Notes under the pieces: model-generated
The model's database searches: none
The model's input: only the letters and a program-made list of their open reading frames with translations
Told to the model about the DNA's origin: nothing
Assembly (NCBI RefSeq): GCF_002233675.1
Contig: NZ_NMUQ01000001.1
Coordinates: 1,766,675-1,830,674 of the forward strand
Origin: Paenibacillus herberti
Lineage (GTDB): Bacteria; Bacillota; Bacilli; Paenibacillales; Paenibacillaceae
Length of the DNA: 64,000 nucleotides
Direction of reading: 5' to 3'
Shown: one piece after another, positions 34,981-41,949 of the stretch
Numbering within the stretch: the stretch's first letter is position 1
Layout of the letters: the number at the start of each line of letters is the position of its first letter
Position numbers and translations under genes: made by a program

Positions 34981-35835
34981 TCACCTGCCTGTGGATAATT
35001 GCGAATTCATAAATTCCAGCACTGCCTTGCCGTCAACGAGCCCAAGCTCATGCGCGTAGCGATAATAAAGCTCTAACCCCTCGCGGAGCTCCGGTCCAAA
35101 GTCATACTGCAGGCCGGTAAAATATTCGGTCCAATAAGCTTTAGTGCCGCCGATTGAAGCAACCGCCCGCTGCACGAGCGGCTCCAAGTTCGCCGTACTT
35201 CTGCGCCTGCTTGCCAGCAGGTCCTCATGAATGCGCAACACTTCGCTTCGGGAGTTCTCGACAGCTTCCCGCCGAGCGGCGACAACCGCGTAAGTCATGC
35301 CGAGTCCCGTCCATTCTTTCCATTCGCGGCCAAGGTCCATGACCTCCAGGCCATGAGACTCCCATGACGCCCGAATAGCGCTATCGCCGATAAGCAGAGC
35401 CGCATCATTATCCTTCAGCATCGCCCCAAGATCGGGTTTCATCACGGTATATTCCGGATTGCCGTCATAGCGCAGACGCAAGATCATTTTGAGCAGGCTC
35501 ACCGACGTAGCCGAAGTGTCCGTCATGGCAATTTTACCGCGTAGAACTTCCTTCAGCGGCTTTTTGAGAAAGAGCAGTATGGATCGCACCGGGCCAACTG
35601 TACCCACTGATAGCCCCGGTAAAAGCACATAACGCTGCGGCTCCATTCCGTAAATAAAGGAGGAGACGGCCGAAACGCCAAGCTCCCCCTGCTGCAGCAT
35701 GCGATTCAAGCCTGAAGGCACACTACGCACGATACGGTAATCCTCTGTTTCGTCCGGCACATAATGAAAAAGCGGCCAGGCATTCGTGTAGTCAATTCTG
35801 CCGACTCCGATCGGTCTGCTGTTAGCCACGCCCAT
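34981..35835 (-). CDS. mqnA: Chorismate dehydratase MqnA (futalosine menaquinone pathway)
   Basis: Removes water from chorismate to form 3-enolpyruvylbenzoate, the entry step of the futalosine route. About 284 residues of the periplasmic-binding-like MqnA fold: RIDYTNAWPLFHYVP at the N-terminus, PSGLNRMLQQGELGVSAVSS, and ALLIGDSAIRA. The start is uncertain: two ATGs and a GTG follow one GGGGAG, and 35835 is used. It overlaps ubiX and precedes hepT, inside a menaquinone operon. Confidence 0.9.
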   Translation of the reverse strand: MGVANSRPIGVGRIDYTNAWPLFHYVPDETEDYRIVRSVPSGLNRMLQQGELGVSAVSSFIYGMEPQRYVLLPGLSVGTVGPVRSILLFLKKPLKEVLRGKIAMTDTSATSVSLLKMILRLRYDGNPEYTVMKPDLGAMLKDNDAALLIGDSAIRASWESHGLEVMDLGREWKEWTGLGMTYAVVAARREAVENSRSEVLRIHEDLLASRRRSTANLEPLVQRAVASIGGTKAYWTEYFTGLQYDFGPELREGLELYYRYAHELGLVDGKAVLEFMNSQLSTGR

Positions 35836-36454
35836 CATCTCCCCACCGACGGAACAAGTCATGCTCTAGTCCCATCAGATCAAGCAGCTTGCCCACTAGA
35901 AAATCAACGAGGTCCTCCATCGTTCGAGGTCCGTAATAGAAAGCCGGCATTGCCGGCACGATAGAAACGCCCATCCGCGACAGCTTGAGCATATTCTCCA
36001 GGTGAATCGCATGAAGCGGAGTCTCCCGGGGAACGAGCAGCAGCCTGCGGCCTTCTTTCATCATCACATCCGCCGCACGGGTCATCAGATTATCCGACGA
36101 ACCATGCGCCACTGCAGACAACGTACCCATCGAGCAAGGCACGATGACCATTCCTTCCATCCGGTAGGAGCCGCTGGCGATGTTCGCCCCGATGTCTCCA
36201 CTGGGATACATCCTCAATCTGCCGTCTTCTGCTGCTTGTCCGAATGCTTGACGAATCGCTTCCTGCCTTCGCGTAGCATCCCAACCGAGCTCTTCCTTAA
36301 GCACTCTCCAACCTGCATCACTGATTACAAGTCCAACCTCGCAGCCTACTTTCAGCAGCTCTTCCACCAAACGAACGCCATAAATCGCTCCGCTTGCCCC
36401 TGTAATGCCGACAGCCCAGCGTACCGGACGCCTTGTCTCCCCCGTCATGCCCAT
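35822..36454 (-). CDS. ubiX: UbiX-family flavin prenyltransferase
   Basis: Prenylates FMN to make the cofactor of UbiD-type decarboxylases. 210 residues, with GITGASGAIYGVRLVEEL, PCSMGTLSAVAHGSSDNLMTRAAD and the VPRETPLHAIHLENM signature. In futalosine-pathway organisms a UbiX/UbiD pair removes the carboxyl group of the prenylated intermediate, so this fits its neighbours. The matching UbiD gene is not in the window. Confidence 0.9.
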   Translation of the reverse strand: MGMTGETRRPVRWAVGITGASGAIYGVRLVEELLKVGCEVGLVISDAGWRVLKEELGWDATRRQEAIRQAFGQAAEDGRLRMYPSGDIGANIASGSYRMEGMVIVPCSMGTLSAVAHGSSDNLMTRAADVMMKEGRRLLLVPRETPLHAIHLENMLKLSRMGVSIVPAMPAFYYGPRTMEDLVDFLVGKLLDLMGLEHDLFRRWGDDGRG

Positions 36455-37323
36455 GCTCTCAGCACCGTAAGATCAAGCAGTGTGAATACAAGCATCGTAA
36501 TACTGAGCCAACCGTTCATGGTAAAAAAGGCTGTTTGCAGACGACTCATGTCATCTGGACCAAGTATTAGATGTTCATAGAACAGGATGCCGATGGAAAT
36601 CAATGCACCCGCCAGGTAAATCCAGCTAAGGTCGGTCATAAAGAAGAGTGCGATGAAACAAACCGCTGTTACGAGATGGAAACACTTAGCCAGCATCAGA
36701 GAACGCTTGACTCCAAAGCGAGCCGGAATAGAATACACTTTCTCATTACGATCGAAAACGATGTCCTGCAGGGCATAGATCGTATCGAAGCCAGACAGCC
36801 AGAAAACAATGCCGATGTAGAACACCCAGGCCGCAGGCGCGAATTCGCCTGTGACCGCAATCCAGCCGCCGAGTGGTGCTAGGCCGATCGTCAAGCCGAG
36901 AATGATATGGCAGAGCCAAGTAAAACGCTTGGCATAGGAATAGATGACCAAGAAAAATACCGCAATCGGCATGAGCTTGATACAAACCGGATCGAGCTTA
37001 GACGCCGCCCAGAAAAAGAGGACAAAGCTCAGGACAACGAAAAGCACAACCTCGCCGGTTTTCAGCAAGCCGGCAGGCAGTGCCCTCTTTTCGGTCCGCG
37101 GGTTTTTGAGATCGATTGCTTTGTCGATCAGCCGGTTGAGGCCCATAGCGGCGCTGCGAGCGCCAATCATAGCCAGAGTAATCCAGCCGGCCTCCGCCCA
37201 AGAAGGAAGCCGCCCTTCCATCGTCACTGCACCGAGCAGCATACCGATATAAGCGAACGGCAGGGCAAAGATGGTATGCTCAAATTTAATCATTTCTAAA
37301 AAGATGCGTACTTTGCGGATCAT
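36445..37323 (-). CDS. mqnP: UbiA-family prenyltransferase (MqnP-like)
   Basis: A membrane prenyltransferase that joins heptaprenyl diphosphate to the aromatic head group. 292 residues with about eight helices and the two Asp-rich motifs MGLNRLIDKAIDLKNPRT and YALQDIVFDRNEK. The closest type by motif is the 4-hydroxybenzoate-like group, which in futalosine genomes is MqnP; a classical MenA is less likely given mqnA next door. It overlaps the menG stop as ATGA. Confidence 0.85.
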   Translation of the reverse strand: MIRKVRIFLEMIKFEHTIFALPFAYIGMLLGAVTMEGRLPSWAEAGWITLAMIGARSAAMGLNRLIDKAIDLKNPRTEKRALPAGLLKTGEVVLFVVLSFVLFFWAASKLDPVCIKLMPIAVFFLVIYSYAKRFTWLCHIILGLTIGLAPLGGWIAVTGEFAPAAWVFYIGIVFWLSGFDTIYALQDIVFDRNEKVYSIPARFGVKRSLMLAKCFHLVTAVCFIALFFMTDLSWIYLAGALISIGILFYEHLILGPDDMSRLQTAFFTMNGWLSITMLVFTLLDLTVLRAWA

Positions 37324-38051
37324 TTCCCGTCTGTCCCCTTCGTTCCGATATGAAGCGCCGCAATGCCGCCGGTCAGGGGATCTGCGCTTACCGATTCCAG
37401 TCCGGTCTCGCGGAAAATTACCGCAAGTTCATTCCGTCCCGGGAATGCCTTTAAAGAATCAGGCAACCACTTGTACTGTTCATAAGACTTGGCAACCAGC
37501 TTGCCGACGCGGGGCAGCAGCTTTTCGAAGTAGAAGTAATAAATCCCCTTGAAAGGCTGCCAGGTCGGCTTGGACAGCTCCAGGCATACAACCTTACCGC
37601 CTGGTTTCACGACGCGTTTCATTTCACGAAGCACCTGATGAAGATCAGGAACATTGCGCAAGCCGAAGCCGATCGTTGCATAGTCGAAGCTATTGTCCGG
37701 GTAGGGAAGCACCATTGCGTTGCCCTGAACGAGCGTAATCTGGTCGCCGAGCTTCTCCTGGTTGACCTTATTCTGGCCGACATCCAGCATCGCTTGGCTG
37801 AAATCAAGGCCAATAATCTTGCCGTTGCCGCTCGCTTTGGCAATTGCAAGCGTCCAGTCGCATGTACCGCAGCAAAGGTCAATCGCCGTTTCTCCCGGAC
37901 GCACATTCATCTTGCGCATGGTGAATTTCCGCCAAGCTTTGTGCTGGCGGAAGCTGAGCAAATCGTTCATCATGTCATATTTAGGAGCGATCTTCTGAAA
38001 TACGGAATGGACATGTGTTTCCTTGGAGCTTGAGTTCATCTCTGTTGTCAC
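37320..38051 (-). CDS. menG: Demethylmenaquinone methyltransferase
   Basis: SAM-dependent last step of menaquinone synthesis. 243 residues of the UbiE/MenG family, with YDMMNDLLSFRQHKAWR, the SAM site DLCCGTCDWTLAIAKAS and GFGLRNVPD. It lies between hepS and the UbiA gene with ATGA overlaps on both sides, so hepS-menG-mqnP are tightly coupled. Confidence 0.95.
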   Translation of the reverse strand: MTTEMNSSSKETHVHSVFQKIAPKYDMMNDLLSFRQHKAWRKFTMRKMNVRPGETAIDLCCGTCDWTLAIAKASGNGKIIGLDFSQAMLDVGQNKVNQEKLGDQITLVQGNAMVLPYPDNSFDYATIGFGLRNVPDLHQVLREMKRVVKPGGKVVCLELSKPTWQPFKGIYYFYFEKLLPRVGKLVAKSYEQYKWLPDSLKAFPGRNELAVIFRETGLESVSADPLTGGIAALHIGTKGTDGK

Positions 38052-38920
38052 CTCACTTCACCTGCCGCTCCAGCAGCCGCTCCCGCGGCGGGGCGAAGCA
38101 GCATCTCTCCAATGAGAGCCGTCTCCTTCGCCAGCTTGGCCGGAACCAGTGAACCCGCAAGCTGCCCGAATTGAGCTGCGCATGCGCCAAGCTTGTCCGC
38201 CAGCAAAGAAGCCAGGCCGTATTTTTTGATCATAAGTGCTGCTACGCCAGCTCCCCGCTTCGCTTCCTCCTGAAGCATCCGCTTGTCCTGAGACTCGCCA
38301 TGCTCCACAACGAACCAGTAACCCCAGCCGTCATAGAAACTGCCGGAGTGATCCAGCTTATTCCTCTCTTCAGAGAGAACCTCCAGCCTGGATAGGGTGC
38401 GTACAAGCTCCTCCCAAGCAGGTTTCAGCCGCTCTTCAATCAGCTCGGAAAAGCTGAGGAGCAGTTCACCTCGGATATTGCTCTGCAGCTCCAGATAATC
38501 CTCTGATGGGAGCTGCCCTCTCTTGATCCGTTGGTACAGATCCGTCTTGAAGAGATTGGCCTCGCAAATAGCTCTGCTAAGGCGCTGGATCATCTCAATC
38601 TGCCCGGCGCCTGCCAGTAGCTGATAGAATCGGCCGCTAAAATAATCGCCTGCCAGAACGCGCAGCTGTCTCTGACGCATCTGCATCATTCCACGTTCAC
38701 CGGCTTCTATATCCACCTCATCGTGGGTGTCCAGCCCTAGCTGGACGAGTGATACAGCAAGGGATTGAACCTCCCTATGCTCCGCCGCTGGCCCATATTG
38801 CAAGAAACTGCTCAAAAGCCGAATACGTGCGTCTGGAAACGGAGGCAAATCCGCGTAGCGCTGAATCATGTCATGCTTCGTATACTTTTTGGCTAAATCG
38901 GGTATTCGGTAATCTGTCAT
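38048..38920 (-). CDS. hepS: Heptaprenyl diphosphate synthase component I
   Basis: The non-catalytic partner of HepT that helps set the C35 chain length. 290 helical residues without Asp-rich motifs, typical of HepS; recognisable parts are QSLAVSLVQLGLDTHDEVD and LAGDYFSGRFYQLLAGAG. The C-terminal Ala-rich tail is unusual but harmless. It is the first gene of the menaquinone operon. A TATAAT -10 candidate lies at about 38974-38979. Confidence 0.9.
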   Translation of the reverse strand: MTDYRIPDLAKKYTKHDMIQRYADLPPFPDARIRLLSSFLQYGPAAEHREVQSLAVSLVQLGLDTHDEVDIEAGERGMMQMRQRQLRVLAGDYFSGRFYQLLAGAGQIEMIQRLSRAICEANLFKTDLYQRIKRGQLPSEDYLELQSNIRGELLLSFSELIEERLKPAWEELVRTLSRLEVLSEERNKLDHSGSFYDGWGYWFVVEHGESQDKRMLQEEAKRGAGVAALMIKKYGLASLLADKLGACAAQFGQLAGSLVPAKLAKETALIGEMLLRPAAGAAAGAAGEVR

Positions 38921-39053
38921 GAGGTAAGCCTCCGAACCTAACGGCGAGACACAACCGTTCCATAATCTAAACTATTATAGCACAATCGTGGCATAGAAGC
39001 ACAAAAGCAAAACGGCATGAAAGCCCTTGCCAGAGTATGCTCCTTCTGCTGAA

Positions 39054-39581
39054 CTAACTACTCTTTTGTTCCGGCTTAGCCCGGAAATAGACCAGCCTGA
39101 GCCGCGACTGCCATAGGCGATCTGAACCCAGTTGGATGCCACTCCAGTCACGCAGCGTCTCCGGCTTGATCCATGGGTCCCAACGCCTCAAGTCAGCGGC
39201 GGCAATTAGGATGCCTTCGGAAGTTTCCAATCTGGCCAGCAGACGGGTCACATTCGAGCTGCGAAGGAAACTGAGCTGGGCTAGCCCCAGCAGATCCTCC
39301 CGCCAGAACGCCTCCTCTAAACTTCCGCTTGCGCGCTTCAGATCCACCCTAAGTACGCTTCCATTCCAGTCTACCCGCTGCAAACGCTGCGAAAAGCCGA
39401 GCGCCTGCAGTTCATCCACTAAATTCGCTTGGTTAAGCGGCTCAGGCAGCTCCGTGCGAAATACCGCTCTGTTTTCGCCGTTTACGGCTCCACCATCAAA
39501 CGGCAGCTGCGCCAGCAGCAAAATGGCGGCAATTGCCGCCATCGCTGCCCCGGCCATCCGTCCCCACGCCCCTGCTCTCAT
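39054..39581 (-). CDS. Hypothetical membrane-anchored protein
   Basis: About 175 residues with an N-terminal hydrophobic anchor (MAGAAMAAIAAILLLAQLPF, residues 9-28) and a soluble outer region with no recognised motif; LQALGFSQRLQRVDWNGSVLRVDL suggests a small alpha/beta domain. The ATG at 39581 is preferred because AGGGAGG lies about 10 nt upstream. It sits between mtrB and hepS, behind an array of three 25-bp repeats. The function is unknown. Confidence 0.65.
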   Translation of the reverse strand: MRAGAWGRMAGAAMAAIAAILLLAQLPFDGGAVNGENRAVFRTELPEPLNQANLVDELQALGFSQRLQRVDWNGSVLRVDLKRASGSLEEAFWREDLLGLAQLSFLRSSNVTRLLARLETSEGILIAAADLRRWDPWIKPETLRDWSGIQLGSDRLWQSRLRLVYFRAKPEQKSS

Positions 39582-39684
39582 ACGAGCCAAGCCTCCCTCT
39601 CCCGACTGCTTCCGGACAACATTACCGGTCTATACAGCCAGTATACGGGGACAGGTTCAATTTCATGAGCTTCAAGGCTTCAAA

Positions 39685-39759
39685 GTGGATAACTTTCGTA
39701 AATTCTCACGAGGAGAACCTTCATGAATTCTCATGAGGACAACTTTCGTGAATTCTCAA
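39685..39759. repeat. Three tandem 25-bp repeats upstream of the hypothetical gene
   Basis: Units at 39685-39709, 39710-39734 and 39735-39759 share GAGGACAACTTTCGTGAATTC with small changes, followed by TCA. They are head to tail and fill the space between the mtrB terminator and the 39581 gene, where promoter sequences would lie. They could be operator copies or a slipped-strand duplication. Confidence 0.85.
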
Positions 39760-39762
39760 TCG

Positions 39763-39788
39763 CAAAAAAAAGCAGGCCTGCGCCTGCT
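39763..39788 (-). terminator. Intrinsic terminator after mtrB
   Basis: On the minus strand AGCAGGC and GCCTGCT form a stem over GCAG, followed by eight T residues, 3 nt beyond the mtrB stop. Confidence 0.85.
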
Positions 39789-39791
39789 CCA

Positions 39792-40013
39792 TCATTCTCC
39801 CGACTCAACCGTGCCATAGGGGGTCATGATTGTCGCCCGGCCCCTAATCTTGATTGCGGAAGTATGATCTGTGAACTGAGCGATTAGCACCTCGCCTTTG
39901 TCCAGCTTTTCGGTATGGTGAAAGCGGGTGTCCGTGCCACGAGTCAATCCGATGACCTGGACTCCCTGATCCTTGGCCTTAATGACGATGTAATCTGCTT
40001 CCTGCTGCCCCAT
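39792..40013 (-). CDS. mtrB: Tryptophan RNA-binding attenuation protein TRAP (MtrB)
   Basis: 73 residues that form an 11-mer ring which, with bound tryptophan, wraps RNA at spaced (G/U)AG triplets. Closely similar to Bacillus Mtr[15 protein letters not shown] and [13 protein letters not shown]. The RNA-contact residues are present as K36, K55 and R57 (one less than Bacillus numbering). Its target is almost certainly the trp leader at 30776-30838 in this window. folE, which precedes mtrB in Bacillus, is absent here. Confidence 0.97.
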   Translation of the reverse strand: MGQQEADYIVIKAKDQGVQVIGLTRGTDTRFHHTEKLDKGEVLIAQFTDHTSAIKIRGRATIMTPYGTVESGE

Positions 40014-40112
40014 GATTGTCTCCTCCTTCGCCCGGTAATCCGGACATCATGTTCCTCTAGAAAAAACTGCTCTCCCGATCAGCATCAGGAAAGCAGTTCA
40101 GGCTATTATGTA

Positions 40113-40158
40113 TGGTCGGAGTAACAGGATATGAACCTGTGACCTCACCCACCCCAAG
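40113..40158 (-). pseudogene. Truncated tRNA-Pro 3' half (attachment-site-like)
   Basis: On the minus strand this 46-nt piece runs from the anticodon loop to the CCA end of tRNA-Pro(GGG). It matches the intact gene at 47795-47871 with two mismatches, and the identity runs on for a few bases past CCA. The 5' half of the tRNA is missing. It lies in inverted orientation to the intact copy, at the other end of the accessory island. Confidence 0.85.
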
Positions 40159-40371
40159 TAAACGGGATGACCACTACTTAATTGTTTCCCCGGTTTATTC
40201 AGTAAATTCATGTTAGTGCACTAATCATTTAACAGTATAGAGAGGTCCATTAGGTTTGTAAAGAGGACTACTTATAAGCACAGGCTCAACTTTATAGCCT
40301 GATAAATTTAGCGTGCTTCTGTTCTCACCATGCTCTCATCCATTCTGGGAAAGCATTTTTGCTCAACACCC
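40159..40371. other. Non-coding gap next to the tRNA fragment
   Basis: No ORF with a ribosome site, no RNA gene and no clear promoter were seen here. The base composition is AT-richer than the core genes. Confidence 0.5.
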
Positions 40372-40559
40372 GCTAACGGAACTCAGAGAGCTTATTCCCC
40401 GTCAAACACAGGGTTCGAATTATTTAACGGAACTGAGAAACGTTATTTGAATCAAAGATGATGATATTACCTCGCAATCCCCTCTATAGCTTCTCTGAGT
40501 TCCGTTACGCTTAAAAAGTCCTCCGTTTTGCTCCAATAAGGCTTCTCAGTCCCGTTATA
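40372..40559. repeat. Palindromic repeat cluster with a 51-bp period
   Basis: Four copies of a unit containing TAACGGAACTSAGAGA-GCTTATT. Two lie forward (40372-40398 and 40423-40450) and two in reverse (40484-40510 and 40535-40559). Both same-strand pairs are offset by exactly 51 bp, so the whole can fold into one long hairpin. No ORF lies inside. It looks like an intergenic repeat or small non-autonomous element. Confidence 0.8.
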
Positions 40560-40711
40560 AATTGAGATTCATAAACTAGCGAGTCTCAAAGCGCCTCAGC
40601 TTGATCATTCATGTACAAGCAAAGCGATTACTTCATTTATTGCAGCAGCGATCATGCTTATGAATTAGCAAAAAAGCTTATTCAATACAATCAAGCCTAT
40701 TTTCATTGCTT

Positions 40712-40804
40712 TTACTTCTTGAATTTAGCTTTAACAAGTACTATTACTCCACCGATAAAAATCCCAATAATGGCCCATGTCACAATAAATAATATCGAAT
40801 CCAT
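40712..40804 (-). CDS. Tiny single-span membrane protein (30 residues)
   Basis: An ORF of 30 codons after the ribosome site AAGGGAG (8 nt from the ATG). It encodes one hydrophobic helix (WAIIGIFIGGVIVLV) and a basic tail ending KAKFKK, the classic inside-positive membrane peptide. No family is recognised. It belongs to the accessory island and could be a phage-type or toxin-type peptide, but no antitoxin RNA was identified. Confidence 0.6.
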   Translation of the reverse strand: MDSILFIVTWAIIGIFIGGVIVLVKAKFKK

Positions 40805-41108
40805 GCTGTAGACTCCCTTGTTGTTGCTATATTAGTGAATGAAGTGACCATGCACATATGTTGAACCGGGCATTTAATCCCCAGTACCTCTTCGATTAAA
40901 CAATACAATTTCACATCAATTATAACTTAACCCCATCTTCCCAGTAAATCAGCCAATTAGTGAACACTTCAGCACATCACAGATCTTTTTTAGCATTTGC
41001 TGTTCAATTACCAAAAGTAAATATAGCCAATTATGTTATAATTAATGAATATGAAAAAGTAGCTTTAAAACTACTAATACGCTCTTATACATTTCAGGGG
41101 GGTAGAGC
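40805..41108. other. Non-coding gap between divergent small membrane genes
   Basis: An AT-rich region that should hold the promoters of the two flanking divergent genes. A TATAAT at 41037-41042 could serve the plus-strand gene, but no good -35 was found. A short AGCCAATTA motif occurs twice (about 40951 and 41025). Confidence 0.45.
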
Positions 41109-41348
41109 TTGCTCATATTCGCTATAATCTTAAATATTTTCGCTCTAACAGTTGTAGTTCACAAAATTATTCATTCGATTCATAACAAAAGTAATGTTGT
41201 TGAAACACTGTTCTTATTCTTCTCCAGTGGCAATGTATCTTTTATGATTGGACTATTTGAGAAAAGCCTACGTTTATTTTTCATGTCAATTAATGTCGTG
41301 TTACTTCTTGTTTATCTGTTAATACTTATCAAGAAAAAAAAAGAATAA
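41109..41348 (+). CDS. Small membrane protein
   Basis: 79 residues starting at a TTG that lies 6 nt after GGGGGG. There is a hydrophobic segment at 1-20, a central partly hydrophobic part, a second helix at about 55-75 (MSINVVLLLVYLLILI) and a KKKKE tail. No family is recognised. It is followed by a second small membrane gene, so the pair may form a unit. Confidence 0.55.
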   Translation: MLIFAIILNIFALTVVVHKIIHSIHNKSNVVETLFLFFSSGNVSFMIGLFEKSLRLFFMSINVVLLLVYLLILIKKKKE

Positions 41349-41387
41349 AGAGTAAAAGATAATTTAGTCTAAAAGATACAACGAAGA

Positions 41388-41606
41388 ATGTGGGTGGTGG
41401 TCTTTATTAGAATCATCAATTTCTTAATAGATACAATTATTTTCATCGGTGTTTTTGTCGTACTCTTCATTTTACTCCGCTTCTTTTTTGCTCAATTTAA
41501 TGTGCTCAGCGGTACTATGAATGTAATCCAAATACTCTCCCTTGGCGGTATTATTATTGCATCATTTGTTTTAACTGCATTTATTTCAGAATATAGATCC
41601 AAATGA
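41388..41606 (+). CDS. Small two-helix membrane protein
   Basis: 72 residues with two hydrophobic segments (about 5-35 and 42-65) and a short polar end. The ATG at 41388 lacks a strong ribosome site, and a GTG a few codons on is an alternative. It is 39 nt after the previous small membrane gene and is followed by a strong terminator, supporting a short operon. The function is unknown. Confidence 0.5.
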   Translation: MWVVVFIRIINFLIDTIIFIGVFVVLFILLRFFFAQFNVLSGTMNVIQILSLGGIIIASFVLTAFISEYRSK

Positions 41607-41615
41607 AATTTCACA

Positions 41616-41650
41616 AAAAATGCAACCAGCTTGATAGTGGTTGCATTTTT
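41616..41650 (+). terminator. Intrinsic terminator after the small membrane genes
   Basis: AAAAATGCAACCA and TGGTTGCATTTTT form a 13-bp stem with a T-run, 10 nt past the stop of the 41388 gene. Confidence 0.85.
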
Positions 41651-41652
41651 GC

Positions 41653-41887
41653 TTACCTGCTGTGTTTGAGTTTATTGAAGAGGCATTCGACCAAATGCCG
41701 CTCTTTAAACAACCACCAGTCAATCTTTCGCTAAATTGTCCGATGCTTAGAGCGGATCATCCAGAACATGGCATTCAGCATCTTTCCGCTATCTATTGCC
41801 GAGCGCCCCCTGTGGATATAGTTCTGGCGGCAAGAGGTCGTTCACTTTTCCCCATCGGTCATCACGGATCTCGTATCGTTTTCTCAT
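41653..41887 (-). pseudogene. IS5-family transposase remnant
   Basis: On the minus strand the first codons read MRKRYEIRDDRWGKVNDLLP, the N-terminal helper region of IS5-type transposases. After a stop and frame change, the end reads KERHLVECLFNKLKHSR, the usual C-terminal region. The catalytic middle (DDE) is gone, leaving about 235 nt of an original gene several times longer. No terminal inverted repeats were identified. It marks past transposition in the island. Confidence 0.75.
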
Positions 41888-41905
41888 ACGAATTGGCAAG
41901 GAAAA

Positions 41906-41938
41906 GCCGCTCGTTTTCCGAAAGGAAAACTGAGCGGC
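41906..41938 (-). terminator. Intrinsic terminator after the rhamnosidase
   Basis: On the minus strand GCCGCTCAGTTTTCC pairs with GGAAAACGAGCGGC and is followed by TTTTCC, 11 nt beyond the rhamnosidase stop. Confidence 0.85.
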
Positions 41939-41949
41939 AGAAGGAAGCT

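Noticed and set aside
40611-40811. Plus-strand 66-codon ORF
   Set aside because: No ribosome site, and the minus strand holds a better small membrane gene with a clear site.
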